A stretch of 64,000 bases of DNA from Chryseobacterium panacisoli. GTDB taxonomy: Bacteria; Bacteroidota; Bacteroidia; Flavobacteriales; Weeksellaceae. This document shows, in pieces, positions 52,896 to 62,427 of the stretch. The number at the start of each line of letters is the position of its first letter. Within the stretch, counting starts at the first letter, position 1. Under the pieces are notes generated by a model that saw nothing but the letters and a program-made list of their open reading frames with translations, was not told the origin of the DNA and did no database searches. A program made the translations under genes and the position numbers. The stretch is taken from positions 248,001 through 312,000 of the forward strand of contig NZ_VTRU01000005.1 of NCBI RefSeq assembly GCF_008274625.1. The letters are read 5' to 3'.

Positions 52896-53618
52896 CTACT
52901 TATAAGTTCCAAATACCCTGTCCCAGATAGACGTATAAAATCCAAAGTTTTTGCTTTCATCCAAATGATGCTGATTATGAAACCTTGTTGTTCCTACCAG
53001 CAAGCGGTCAAATGAGGCCGGAAAAAACTCTCTGTTCAGATGTCCTATGGTTCCCCAGATAAGGTTGAGCATAAGATAAATGGAAATAGAAATTACGGAG
53101 AAATCATATCCAATAAGTAAAACAAGCATCATTACACCAAATCCTATTGTTTCAAAAGGATGGAGAACAAAAAGGCTCAGAAAATTGGTGCTTACATGCT
53201 CGTGGTGTTTTCTATGCAGCATTTTATAGATAAAAGGCAAATGGGCACCATAATGAAAGAAATACATCAAAAGATCCATCAAAAGAAGCAATGCAGCAAC
53301 TTCTGCTATGATCCTGACTGCTGATTGAGTCTCTCCAAGCACAATCCATCCGTTTTTCCATAAGAAAGCTCCCAGCAGCATAACAAAGCTGTTACAGATT
53401 ATGGTAAGGAAGCTGAGGTAGAAATCGGATTTTGTGACAGGATGATTTTTTTCCTGCAGCTGACTTTTACGGCAAGTTTTTTCAATAAAAACATATAAAC
53501 CAATAGAAAACAGATACAAAAAAATGTTAATAATAAGACTGAATATCATCCACTGCGGCCAGGAAAACTGCCAGAACAAATGCAAATAACCGGAAAGTTC
53601 TGTGTGATTAAAATTCAT
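52896..53618 (-). CDS. Sterol desaturase/fatty acid hydroxylase family membrane protein
   Basis: The ATG at 53618 gives 240 aa; a TTG 18 bases upstream is also possible. The His clusters of the family are present: HYGAH (in LMYFFHYGAHLPFIYK), HRKHHEH (in LHRKHHEHVSTN), and FHNQHHLDES near the C-terminus. Four or five membrane segments surround them. Di-iron enzyme of the inner membrane that hydroxylates or desaturates lipids. It is convergent with the MarR gene (10-bp gap). Confidence 0.9.
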   Translation of the reverse strand: MNFNHTELSGYLHLFWQFSWPQWMIFSLIINIFLYLFSIGLYVFIEKTCRKSQLQEKNHPVTKSDFYLSFLTIICNSFVMLLGAFLWKNGWIVLGETQSAVRIIAEVAALLLLMDLLMYFFHYGAHLPFIYKMLHRKHHEHVSTNFLSLFVLHPFETIGFGVMMLVLLIGYDFSVISISIYLMLNLIWGTIGHLNREFFPASFDRLLVGTTRFHNQHHLDESKNFGFYTSIWDRVFGTYK

Positions 53619-53697
53619 AAACCTGTCGTCCTTCAACTTGATGTCATAAAGGTATGAATTTCACAGTAAAATCAGCCGATAAAGTAGATTTCAGATA

Positions 53698-53967
53698 CTA
53701 TTTCTGCCTTGCTTTTCTTCTGAGCTCCCGAAGCCTTACGGTAAGGTTTTTTCGTAGATCATTATGATACTGGCGATAATTTTTGATACTGTTCTCCAGA
53801 TTTTTTTTATTAAGCAGATATTCTTCATACAGATGACCCAGTTCTGAAATCTGCGTAGCCACATCTGTAGGCTGGCTTTCAGGATCTTCCGCAGCCTCTA
53901 TCAGCAGACGGTAATATTCAATACGGCTGGTCAGGTTCATGTGAAGTTTCGGTTCTATTCCCTGCAT
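53698..53967 (-). CDS. Small basic hypothetical protein, 89 aa
   Basis: Soluble and helical, with the very basic C-terminus NLTVRLRELRRKARQK. The middle (QISELGHLYEEYLLNKKNLE) could form a coiled coil. No family recognised. Stands alone. Probably real, because the reading frame is clean and starts with ATG after a gap, but little else supports it. Confidence 0.55.
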   Translation of the reverse strand: MQGIEPKLHMNLTSRIEYYRLLIEAAEDPESQPTDVATQISELGHLYEEYLLNKKNLENSIKNYRQYHNDLRKNLTVRLRELRRKARQK

Positions 53968-54109
53968 GATTTTGTGATTTTATGGTGTTCCTGAATAAGT
54001 AAAAGGGTAAAGAAATTTGATTTTTTACTTTTACTATTCGATATATTATTTTTTATTAAATAAACCTTTTAATTTTTCTTGAACCATTAGACGTTAAGAT
54101 TATTAGGAT
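53968..54109. other. Intergenic region upstream of the 89-aa gene
   Basis: AT-rich, no gene or clear signal seen. The following part (54110-54183) is repeat copy B. Confidence 0.4.
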
Positions 54110-54183
54110 CAAGCTTAGCTTTAACTTAACATCAGAATGATTGATCTTAACTATACTTTATTTCTTCAGACCTCTTAATGGTT
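54110..54183 (-). repeat. Dispersed intergenic repeat, copy B
   Basis: The reverse complement of this stretch matches 34086-34160: AACCATTAAGA at its head, GTATAGTTAAGAT, AATCATTCTGAT and AAGC-AAGCT in the same order. About three quarters of positions agree by eye. Confidence 0.7.
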
Positions 54184-54217
54184 TAAAATATTGACATTCA
54201 TTTTCTTTCAATCCAAA

Positions 54218-55558
54218 TTATTTTTCCATCATCACCGGAGGCACGTCACTCTGATATAAAATTGTAACATTTCCGTTCTTTTCCTGGCCTTCGGATTTGA
54301 AATAACCTCCGTTAAGGGCAGAAGAAATAAGAGTTTCGTTAGGATCACCTAAAGGTAATAGTGGCAGCCCGGCATATTCGTTGACAATGATCTGCGGAGA
54401 AATTCCGTTGTTGTATTCACCGGCTCCGCTGGCATTAAATACTTTGTAAATTACGGGATGAATCTGCCAGGAAATTTTTCTCGGTTTCCGCTTATCTTCC
54501 ACTACAAACCCGGCCATATCTTTACCTAAAGTAGTATCTCCGATCTGAATAACCTGCATATACGGCTTCAGATTGTTGATGACAATTTCCGCTGCAGATG
54601 CTGTACTGTTGGATGTGAGAATAAATACTTTCTGTAATCCCAATGCATTGGCACGTAAAGTATTAAAATCAAGAGCTTTGGGATCATAAGCAATCTGCTG
54701 GGCAAATGTTCTTTTTACTTCTCCTCCGTTTTTATTTCCTTTAAAAATGATGAATGGCGAACCAGACGACAACCCTGAAGGAATCAATGAGCAAAGAGCC
54801 GCCGCAGATGATACGGAACCTCCATAATTATAGCGGAGATCAAGAATAAGCTCCTGCACTCCGGCAGCCTTAAATTCTGCAAATTTCTGGTTAAGGATTG
54901 GTGTCATTCCGTCCGGAAAATCATAGATATACAGGTATCCTGCTTTTTTACCATTTTTCTCAAAAACTTTAGATAAAATGGGCTGTTCAAAAGAGAAACC
55001 ATAGTAAACGGTGATATTTTTTTCATCCGTAATCGCTCCGTTCTGCCATTTTCCTACGGTAAGATCTACAACAGTCTGGTCTTTAATGGATGAAGCCATT
55101 GATTCTGCATTTGCTGCTGTAATAGTTTTTCCATTGATTTTCGTAATAATCATTCCCCGTTCCAGCCCTGCATTGAAGGCTGGAGAATTTTGAAGAACCA
55201 GCTTAACAATTGTAACCACCTGGTTGCTGGCAAGCTTGGCAACGGTATAATCAAAACCATACATATTCCTTATGGAACGTGGATAGGTAGAAGAATCTTC
55301 AGTATTGACCATGAAAGAAAACCGGTCCTGGGAAGACAGCAGACTTTTAAAAAAATCTTTTACGGGAAGATGGTAATCTGGTTTTGCAGGCATCTGATCT
55401 GCCCAGTAATAATACCGCTTCATACTGTCCTGAACCCATAGATTTACAGATTCTGTACTTCCTTCAGGAAAAACAGGTGCGCTTTCGTCATTATTATTCG
55501 TACACGAAATGAGAAAGACTGCGATCGCAATACATTGAAGTTTTAAAAAATTTTTCAT
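54218..55558 (-). CDS. S41-type peptidase, lipoprotein with PDZ domain
   Basis: The ATG at 55558 gives 446 aa with a lipoprotein signal (IAVFLISC). A region typical of this subgroup (LWVQDSMKRYYYWADQMPAK) precedes a PDZ domain (NSPAFNAGLERGMIITKING). The S41 domain follows, with LILDLRYNYGGSVSSAAALC, the catalytic Ser in LTSNSTASAAEIVINNLKPY and a Lys in GDTTLGKDMAGF. Sits at the outer membrane. Six bases behind the lipoprotein gene upstream; part of the surface locus 54218-62378. Confidence 0.87.
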   Translation of the reverse strand: MKNFLKLQCIAIAVFLISCTNNNDESAPVFPEGSTESVNLWVQDSMKRYYYWADQMPAKPDYHLPVKDFFKSLLSSQDRFSFMVNTEDSSTYPRSIRNMYGFDYTVAKLASNQVVTIVKLVLQNSPAFNAGLERGMIITKINGKTITAANAESMASSIKDQTVVDLTVGKWQNGAITDEKNITVYYGFSFEQPILSKVFEKNGKKAGYLYIYDFPDGMTPILNQKFAEFKAAGVQELILDLRYNYGGSVSSAAALCSLIPSGLSSGSPFIIFKGNKNGGEVKRTFAQQIAYDPKALDFNTLRANALGLQKVFILTSNSTASAAEIVINNLKPYMQVIQIGDTTLGKDMAGFVVEDKRKPRKISWQIHPVIYKVFNASGAGEYNNGISPQIIVNEYAGLPLLPLGDPNETLISSALNGGYFKSEGQEKNGNVTILYQSDVPPVMMEK

Positions 55559-55564
55559 ACGCAA

Positions 55565-56308
55565 TTACAGATATTCTGCGATATCAATATCTCCTTTTAC
55601 CACCCATTCACCATTTTCTATTTTTTCCTGAAGGACGATCATGTTTGCTCCTGTGTGCTGTTTCAATTTCACCTGAATCATTTTAGATCCGGAATAAGGC
55701 TCTGTAGTTCCCGGTTTGTACAATTCCAGATATACCGGAGCTGTAGAGCTGAAAAAACTGTAAATTTTTACTGCGGTAAAATTGTCTTTCCCAATGTTGT
55801 CAAATTCTGCCAGCACTACTCCATTTTCTCTTTTCAGAACGCCTTTCACATCTTTCAGTATAGTTCCTGAAAATTCGCCAAGATTAGAAAAAATAAATTC
55901 AAACCCAACTTTTCCAAGATTAACCTGAGGCTTTACGGCATAAGTCTGCAGATAAATCCCCGGAAGATTGAAAAAGTATAAGTTTTTAAAATCATTTATA
56001 TTGTCATAGGTAATATTGTATTTTGCAATTTCGGTTCCCGTTTCATTATTATATACGGACAGTTTATTGTTTTCTCCCTGATCCAGAACAAACTGAAGCT
56101 GGGTTTCTATTTTATTGGTATAGGATGTTTTTCCTTCAATGGATACAGGCGCTCCATTGAGCCTCAGCTGAAGGACATCAGGCTTGGAAAATCCTTTGAT
56201 ATTAACCTCTCCGGGTTTCTGTACTTTATCATACAGCTCCATCGTGTTGCTGTCTGTGCATGATAACAGTACAGTAAATAATAGTAGTAATGCAAAGATT
56301 CTGTTCAT
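55565..56308 (-). CDS. Lipoprotein, 247 aa, unknown function
   Basis: Lipoprotein signal MNRIFALLLLFTVLLSC. The mature part is beta-rich (EVNIKGFSKPDVLQLRLNGA, FEFIFSNLGEFSGTILKD, KIYSFFSSTAPVYLELYKPG), perhaps two immunoglobulin-like domains. I do not recognise a family. The gene is operonic with the S41 lipoprotein behind it. Anchored at the outer membrane or surface. Confidence 0.78.
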   Translation of the reverse strand: MNRIFALLLLFTVLLSCTDSNTMELYDKVQKPGEVNIKGFSKPDVLQLRLNGAPVSIEGKTSYTNKIETQLQFVLDQGENNKLSVYNNETGTEIAKYNITYDNINDFKNLYFFNLPGIYLQTYAVKPQVNLGKVGFEFIFSNLGEFSGTILKDVKGVLKRENGVVLAEFDNIGKDNFTAVKIYSFFSSTAPVYLELYKPGTTEPYSGSKMIQVKLKQHTGANMIVLQEKIENGEWVVKGDIDIAEYL

Positions 56309-56486
56309 CTTTCTTCAATTATTTCATTGTAAAACTTAAAAAATATTGCCCTGCCCGAGAGCAGGGCAATATATAATTATAAAAAAACTAGTTGGATATG
56401 TTCTGGATAGCCTTTTATCATACTATCCATTATCTTATATTAAAAATTCATGGTATTTCTGGAATCAGTTTCTAAAGGTAGAAGAG

Positions 56487-57410
56487 CTATTTTTCAATAA
56501 ACTTCAACCTTTCCGTAGTCTTTCCGTCTGTGATTTCTGCGATATAAACTCCAGATGTAAGCCCTGCGGTATTGATGGCTTTGGAATACTGAGCGGTAAG
56601 TACTTTTTGTCCTGCTGCGTTGTAAATGGTTACCACCGTCATATTTTCTTTCAATGCCGGATTAAGTTGCAGCTGTAAAGATTCTTTTACCGGATTTTCT
56701 GTTATTTGTGTTATAATTTTGTTTCTTTTTACATCCTTAGTTCCCAAAAATGAAGTAGCGTAGATTCCCATCTCATCAATATTGATGTTCTGAACATTAT
56801 TTCCGCTTGTTTTTCTGTTTGACCACATTCCGATATAGATTTTCTTTCCTGCAAAAGCAGAAAGATCTACAAGGGATTCTACAAACTGGGTAAGATCAGC
56901 CGGAAAGGGATTGGCTGAGTCACCTACCTGTATTTTATAAATACTCTGAACATCATTTCCATTTGCATCTACCGTCATTGCCTGGAAGTCTGATAATGTA
57001 GGAACTTCTTTCTGTGGTGTGCTTACATAGATAAAAAGTTCTCTGGCAACAATAGTATGAGTAGATCTCTGTCTCCCGATATAGGCTGCCAGAGTAACAG
57101 TTCCTGCAGTATTTGTAAGATCAATCTGAGGAGAAATAATCCAGTCATTTTCTGCCCCAAATCCTGTAACACTTCCACTTGGAACCAAACTGATGGAATG
57201 ACGAAGAACGCCGGCAGTTCCATATGCTAAAGATGTTCCGTTGTGGTAGATATTCTGTCCCTGTACCCATCCGTTGCTATTGTTGTTCAAATCGTGAAAA
57301 GTCCATCCCTGAAGGTCAGCAGGAGTATCAAAAGAATTTCCCCATACCAGAGACTGTGCGGCAGCCAAATGAGATAAAAACAGGACAGATGATAAAATTA
57401 TTTTTTTCAT
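56487..57410 (-). CDS. Secreted protein with T9SS type A sorting domain
   Basis: 307 aa. Signal peptide MKKIILSSVLFLSHLAAAQ. Residues ~20-200 are a jelly-roll domain of the choice-of-anchor J type (SFDTPADLQGWTFHDLNNNS, NDWIISPQIDLTNTAGTVTL). The last ~70 residues are the T9SS sorting domain (VTIYNAAGQKVLTAQY, NTAGLTSGVYIAEITDGKTT, ERLKFIEK). It is exported through T9SS to the surface. It is probably expressed with the beta-helix lipoprotein and receptor upstream. Confidence 0.9.
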   Translation of the reverse strand: MKKIILSSVLFLSHLAAAQSLVWGNSFDTPADLQGWTFHDLNNNSNGWVQGQNIYHNGTSLAYGTAGVLRHSISLVPSGSVTGFGAENDWIISPQIDLTNTAGTVTLAAYIGRQRSTHTIVARELFIYVSTPQKEVPTLSDFQAMTVDANGNDVQSIYKIQVGDSANPFPADLTQFVESLVDLSAFAGKKIYIGMWSNRKTSGNNVQNINIDEMGIYATSFLGTKDVKRNKIITQITENPVKESLQLQLNPALKENMTVVTIYNAAGQKVLTAQYSKAINTAGLTSGVYIAEITDGKTTERLKFIEK

Positions 57411-57487
57411 AATGCTGATTATTAAGGTTTTTGAATTAAAAGCAAGGAATCAGCATGTGCTGTTCCCTGCTTTTTAAAAGTTTTTAT

Positions 57488-58780
57488 TTATTCTACAATG
57501 GAGAAATTGTATTTTGTCCAAAGTCCCTGGAAGTTTCCACAGTTTCTTGGAGATACATTCCAACCACCTTCGTTGAAGAAAGGCTGACTCATACCCCATA
57601 GAGATGCAGGAGTTCCAGTCAATAGGTTAGCTGCAGGGATTCCTGCTGTTCCTGTACCTGTAACTGAAGTAGTAAATCCGTGGATCTGGATTGTGTTGTA
57701 TGCTGAAGCTGAAGAAAGTTCAGAACCTGTACCTTCTACTTTGATTCCCACAGGGTAACCTGTAACCACAGCGTTATTTAACGTTAATCTTCCGTGTCTT
57801 CTGATATGGATTCCGTTTTCATACAAAGCCCCCTTCGCAGAGTTTTTAGAACCGATGATCGTAAGGTTGTTGATTACCGGGTGAGTCAACAATGATGTAG
57901 AAGAACCGTCTGCGTTGTTATCAAGCTCGATACCGTTAGAATCAGGGCTTGATCCGCTAAGACTGTGTGTAGAGTTGTAATCTGCCAAAGCAAGAGCACA
58001 AGTAATAGTTCCTGTATATCCGTTATCAAAATCGAAGTTATCATCATCCGCAGCGAAAGAAACAAGGTTTGAAGCGTTTACAGTACCACCGAAGAATTCA
58101 AAAGAGTCATCTTTTCCGAAAGATACCTGAATATGATCTAAAGTAGTTCCGTTTCCTACTCCTCCTAAAGTAAGACCGTTGATTTCGTTTCCTGAGTTCG
58201 GAGCCAAAAGATCGAATCCTGCAAATTCAATACGTACATACTTCAATGTTCCTCCGTTGTGAGAAGCATTAGTACCCCCGTAATAGAAATCCGGACCAGA
58301 TAATCCTTCAATTGTTTTTGTGAAAGGAGTGTTGGTAGGAGCATCTCCTAATACGATAACCCCTCCGAAATCACCAGGAGCAGCAGTTGTATCTTCATTT
58401 CCGTCTAGCAATTTGTAGCTTGTGAAGATGATTGGCTGTGCTTCAGTACCTGCTGCGTTGATTTTTCCTGTTTTAGCAATTACCAAAACTCCTGTAGCAG
58501 TATTGCTTGTGTTTGGCTTAGCTTTAATGAATGTACCCGGCTGGATTGTTAGTGTAGCACCATTTTTTACGGTTACAACTCCGTCTAATTCAACTACACC
58601 GCTCCATGTAGTATTTGTAGTAATAGCACCACTTACGCTGGTTACCGGAAGAGCCGAAGCTGTAAGGTACTCAGCAGAAGTAGATTTCATTTCGAATGGA
58701 GATGATGAATCCGCCAGTTGATCGTTTTGACAAGCTGTAAGAGATAATGCTGCCACTGCAATTAGAGTTAGTCTTTTCAT
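57488..58780 (-). CDS. Surface lipoprotein with parallel beta-helix
   Basis: 430 aa. Lipoprotein signal (IAVAALSLTAC). The mature region starts with TTNTTWSGVVELDGVVTVKN and GATLTIQPGTFIKAKPNTSN. It continues with beta-helix coils (GGTLKYVRIEFAGFD, NGTTLDHIQVSFGKDDSFEF, FFGGTVNASNLVSFAADDDN). A second set of coils (LTHPVINNLTIIGSKNSAKG, NGIHIRRHGRLTLNNAVVTG) follows. Similar proteins accompany TonB receptors in flavobacteria. It probably binds or collects the nutrient for the receptor upstream; this is inference. Confidence 0.82.
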   Translation of the reverse strand: MKRLTLIAVAALSLTACQNDQLADSSSPFEMKSTSAEYLTASALPVTSVSGAITTNTTWSGVVELDGVVTVKNGATLTIQPGTFIKAKPNTSNTATGVLVIAKTGKINAAGTEAQPIIFTSYKLLDGNEDTTAAPGDFGGVIVLGDAPTNTPFTKTIEGLSGPDFYYGGTNASHNGGTLKYVRIEFAGFDLLAPNSGNEINGLTLGGVGNGTTLDHIQVSFGKDDSFEFFGGTVNASNLVSFAADDDNFDFDNGYTGTITCALALADYNSTHSLSGSSPDSNGIELDNNADGSSTSLLTHPVINNLTIIGSKNSAKGALYENGIHIRRHGRLTLNNAVVTGYPVGIKVEGTGSELSSASAYNTIQIHGFTTSVTGTGTAGIPAANLLTGTPASLWGMSQPFFNEGGWNVSPRNCGNFQGLWTKYNFSIVE

Positions 58781-59090
58781 TGTTATAATTTTTAATAAAT
58801 CCGGTCGTGTTATTTTATATACCAGATCAGTTTTTTAATATTCAGGAATATCTGCCTCACTATTCCTTCGATTTGGTTTTTAGAATTCATCCGTCACTGC
58901 AGGAGGAGCTGCATTGGGGAAGTTCCCATAGAAACCGTTAATACCTGGGAAAAGCCATTAACGTTCGGTTTTTTTCTGAACCGGTACTGCTGTGCGCTTC
59001 ATCAGTATTCTTCCAGTTTTTGATCAGGTTACCGAAACCTGTACGGTGCTATCCTGAGCTCTTTTTATATTTACATTTGGTGTCTTCTTT
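58781..59090 (-). other. Gap holding the remnant of a small gene
   Basis: About 310 bp. On the minus strand one frame ends PGINGFYGNFPNAAPPAVTD followed by EF and stop, and another reads FGNLIKNWKNTDEAHSSTGS. Neither has a start, and both have internal stops, so they look like scraps of one decayed gene between receptor and lipoprotein. Evidence is weak. Confidence 0.35.
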
Positions 59091-62000
59091 TTAAAAAGTA
59101 TAATTCACACTTAGACTGAACATTCTTCCGCTGTACGCCCGAAACATGATCTTATCAATATTTTTATCATACTTGTCTGTTGCTCCCGGAAGAAGATCCC
59201 ATGCTTCTCTTTCCGTACCCACATTACTTCCTCCTCCATTTTTGGCAGCGAGATAAGAATTGAAATTGTTATAATATTCCTTTACCCTGTTGAAGAGGTT
59301 TCTTACATTAAATTTCACTTCAAAGTTTCTGTTACGAAGGAATTTATAAGAGATCTGGGCATCGGCTACAGCATAAGGACGCTGGATTTCCTCTCCTTTG
59401 TAAGCATATCCCACCGTGATGTACTGATCTCCTTTCGCGTTATACAAAAAACTCAGTCCCAGACGGCTTCCGTCATAGACCAATCCAAGGTTGTAGGCAT
59501 AAGGAGTCTGTCCGTAAAGCGGTCGTTTCACTTCATAGGTTTCATCATTATCACCTGTTTTGTACAGGTCTTTAAAGGCCACTACTTTTGTATGGTTATA
59601 GGTAAAGTTTCCGCTTATGAAAAGTTTTTCCAGAAAAGTTCCGTCTGCAATAAAGCCTAAACTTTTTCTCACCTCAGCTTCCACTCCTATCAGCTTTGCA
59701 TTTTTTGAATTTCCATTGTATAAGAAAAGATTCCCTTCACTGGAAATATGCCCTTCACGCTCGATAGGTCTGTCTATATTTTTGTAATAGAGTCCTGCAG
59801 AAAATATTTCTCCCAGCCCCGGAAACCATTCAAATTTGAAATCATAATTATTAATGACTGAAGAACTCATTTCCGTATTGTAAATCAACCCATTGGCGAT
59901 TGGATCAAAATAGGGAAGCCCTGTTCTTTCATTAAACTGAGGACGTATTACTGATTTATTATAAGCAAGTCTCAGATTGATTTTATTAGTAGGACTGTAT
60001 GTAAAATTCGCAGAAGGCATCCATTGCCATGGCTTATCCTCTATCGCAGTTCTCATGATGTATTTAGAATCTGAAGGGTCCAGCTGCTGAGAAATCATAT
60101 TGTATTTAAAATATTCTGCGCGAAGTCCCCATACCAATCTTATCTTCTTCCAACGGTTATCAAACATAACATATACAGCATGCTGATTGACTTCTCCTTC
60201 ATATTTGTCATTTTTATAGAGTCCTCTGGTTTCCCAACCAATACCACCCGGAACATAATGGGAACCATCAAACCAGCCAGCAAGCGAACCATACATCGTC
60301 AAATAGTTCTTCTCGCTATTGGGAACGTCCCGGTTTTCATCAACACGAAGAAAAAACTTCTGCTGTTGGTTGGTATTGTTTTTTATAGCCCCTGCATATC
60401 CCGTTTTAATAGTATTTTTAAAACTTCCCGCATCCATATCCCATTTCACGGAAGCTCCATAGTTGTAGTCTGTTTCTCTGTTTTCAATATATCCTCTGTA
60501 GAAATCTGCTCCGGAATTATAAATTTTATGAAAAGCTAAAATCTCATTTCCAATGAAATCATACCGGGTAATATACTGTGTATAATCTTTGGTATCGGAA
60601 GCTACTCCTGTACGGGCCCCAAACCAACTGATCTCTGTATTTCCTATTTTATGGCTTCCTTCCAGCTTATTTTGCAAAAGCGTCTGAAAAATCGGGTAAT
60701 TGGTATTATCGGTATAAGGCCTGTCTAATGTTTTGATCTGAGCCGGATCATTATTGGGAATAACTCCGTTATAAAAATAATTATAGGCTAATTCAGCGTT
60801 GGCAGCCATTCCGCTCCCGGTTGAATATTCATTCCACCCTGTAACTCTTGTCAAAGTATTATCAAAAATATGGGTATATGAATTGCGGAATGAAATTCGG
60901 TTTTTTCCCAGCTGTAACCCGAAATTCAACATCCCTGCCAGCGTAGAATTATAATTATAGGAAGCTCCGCTGTTTTTGAAATTATAAAACGGAATCTGTC
61001 CGTTTGCATCAGGCATTCCTGTGGTATCCAGCCAGTTTCCTCTTCCCGTATGGTCTATATCCAGTTTATTCTGTTCGTTTCTGATGACAAATGCTCCGGC
61101 AAATCCCCATTTGTTATTGTTCTTCAGAGCGTAAGTTCTTCCCAGGGCCAGCTGTATATTAGATCCCATGTCACCTCTGGTTTTGTAGGTGCTGAAATTA
61201 TCATTGGTAAATTGTTTGGACTGCTCAAAAAATTTCGGATCCGTCCAGTTTACCGCTTCCAGTCCTTTGGGAAAATCCCTTGTCCCGTCGTCATATCCGA
61301 AATAATCATACTTTCCCCGCTTGCGTGTCAGAAATTCTTTAAATGCAGACTGATCGTTATAAGAAGTTCCCATTGTTACGGTTGTAAAATTTTCATTGGG
61401 AATATCTTTGGTTCTCACTTCTACATACCCTCCTGCAAAGCTGGCATTCATATCCGGTGTTGCAGACTTACTTACCACAACACTTTCCACCATTGCCGTA
61501 GGAATAATATCAAAGGAGAAATTCTGATTATAGGCTTCCGTACTTGGGAGATTAATTCCGTCCATGGCTGCCGTATTCCACCGTTCCCCCATAGATCTTA
61601 CGACAACATATTTATTATCGATAGTTGTAATTCCTGTTACTCTTTTCAGAGTTCCTCCCACATCGCTGTCCGGAGTTTTAGAAATCTGTTCTGCTGAAAT
61701 ACCATCACTCATCTGTGCCGCTTTTTTCTGTTGAGCAAGAAGCCCTGCCTGGGTATCAGCTTTACGCGCTGCCGTAATCACAACTTCTTTAATATCTGTA
61801 ATTTTATCGGAAGCTTTATTTAGAGCAAATGATACTGAGTTGGTTTCTTTATTGATGACGGATAATTTTTCAACTCTCAGCGTATTGTATTTTGAAGCTT
61901 TTATTGTAAGGTTATAGGTACCTGAGGGAAGATCTACCGTAAAATCTCCGTTATTATCTGTTATTACAGTTTTCTTGGCTATAGTAATTTCAGCTCCGGT

Positions 62001-62378
62001 GATAGGATTTCCTACCTCATCCACTATTTTACCGGAAATACGTCCGTTTCCCAATACCGAGATGTTAGAATTTTCATATTTTATCGAAATAAGATCACCA
62101 TGCAGACGATACACAACAGGAAGGCCATTGGTAATATCCTTCAGGCAGCTGTTAACAGATGTATTTTCACATTTCACTCCTTTTACCTTCAGCTCTTTAA
62201 TATCTACCTTGGAATAAGCCAGTCTCATTCCCGTTTTTCCGGCAAATTCCTCCAAAACTTCAATCAACGGTCTGTTGGCAGGTACAGAAAATGTTACTTT
62301 CTGAACCAGCTCCTGTGCCTCTGCGGCTACAGTAAAAAATAAGGCTGCTATGGTAATCCCACATTTCAAACTTTTCAT
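59091..62378 (-). CDS. TonB-dependent receptor with STN signalling domain, 1095 aa
   Basis: Signal peptide (ITIAALFFTVAAEA). An STN (secretin/TonB short N-terminal) domain, residues ~28-105 (ANRPLIEVLEEFAGKTGMRL, then VNSCLKDITNGLPVVYRL), marks it as a receptor that also signals to FecR. A carboxypeptidase-like domain (~110-200) follows, then the plug (ISKTPDSDVGGTLKRVTGIT, VVVRSMGERWNTAAMDGINL) and a long barrel ending MFSLSVNYTF. It belongs with the FecR gene 50 bp upstream and the ECF sigma factor at 63627. It imports an unknown ligand and regulates its own expression. Confidence 0.93.
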   Translation of the reverse strand: MKSLKCGITIAALFFTVAAEAQELVQKVTFSVPANRPLIEVLEEFAGKTGMRLAYSKVDIKELKVKGVKCENTSVNSCLKDITNGLPVVYRLHGDLISIKYENSNISVLGNGRISGKIVDEVGNPITGAEITIAKKTVITDNNGDFTVDLPSGTYNLTIKASKYNTLRVEKLSVINKETNSVSFALNKASDKITDIKEVVITAARKADTQAGLLAQQKKAAQMSDGISAEQISKTPDSDVGGTLKRVTGITTIDNKYVVVRSMGERWNTAAMDGINLPSTEAYNQNFSFDIIPTAMVESVVVSKSATPDMNASFAGGYVEVRTKDIPNENFTTVTMGTSYNDQSAFKEFLTRKRGKYDYFGYDDGTRDFPKGLEAVNWTDPKFFEQSKQFTNDNFSTYKTRGDMGSNIQLALGRTYALKNNNKWGFAGAFVIRNEQNKLDIDHTGRGNWLDTTGMPDANGQIPFYNFKNSGASYNYNSTLAGMLNFGLQLGKNRISFRNSYTHIFDNTLTRVTGWNEYSTGSGMAANAELAYNYFYNGVIPNNDPAQIKTLDRPYTDNTNYPIFQTLLQNKLEGSHKIGNTEISWFGARTGVASDTKDYTQYITRYDFIGNEILAFHKIYNSGADFYRGYIENRETDYNYGASVKWDMDAGSFKNTIKTGYAGAIKNNTNQQQKFFLRVDENRDVPNSEKNYLTMYGSLAGWFDGSHYVPGGIGWETRGLYKNDKYEGEVNQHAVYVMFDNRWKKIRLVWGLRAEYFKYNMISQQLDPSDSKYIMRTAIEDKPWQWMPSANFTYSPTNKINLRLAYNKSVIRPQFNERTGLPYFDPIANGLIYNTEMSSSVINNYDFKFEWFPGLGEIFSAGLYYKNIDRPIEREGHISSEGNLFLYNGNSKNAKLIGVEAEVRKSLGFIADGTFLEKLFISGNFTYNHTKVVAFKDLYKTGDNDETYEVKRPLYGQTPYAYNLGLVYDGSRLGLSFLYNAKGDQYITVGYAYKGEEIQRPYAVADAQISYKFLRNRNFEVKFNVRNLFNRVKEYYNNFNSYLAAKNGGGSNVGTEREAWDLLPGATDKYDKNIDKIMFRAYSGRMFSLSVNYTF

Positions 62379-62427
62379 ACTTAAAGTGTTCTCTTGATTA
62401 TGATTATTTAATTTTTTGAGTTGTTTT

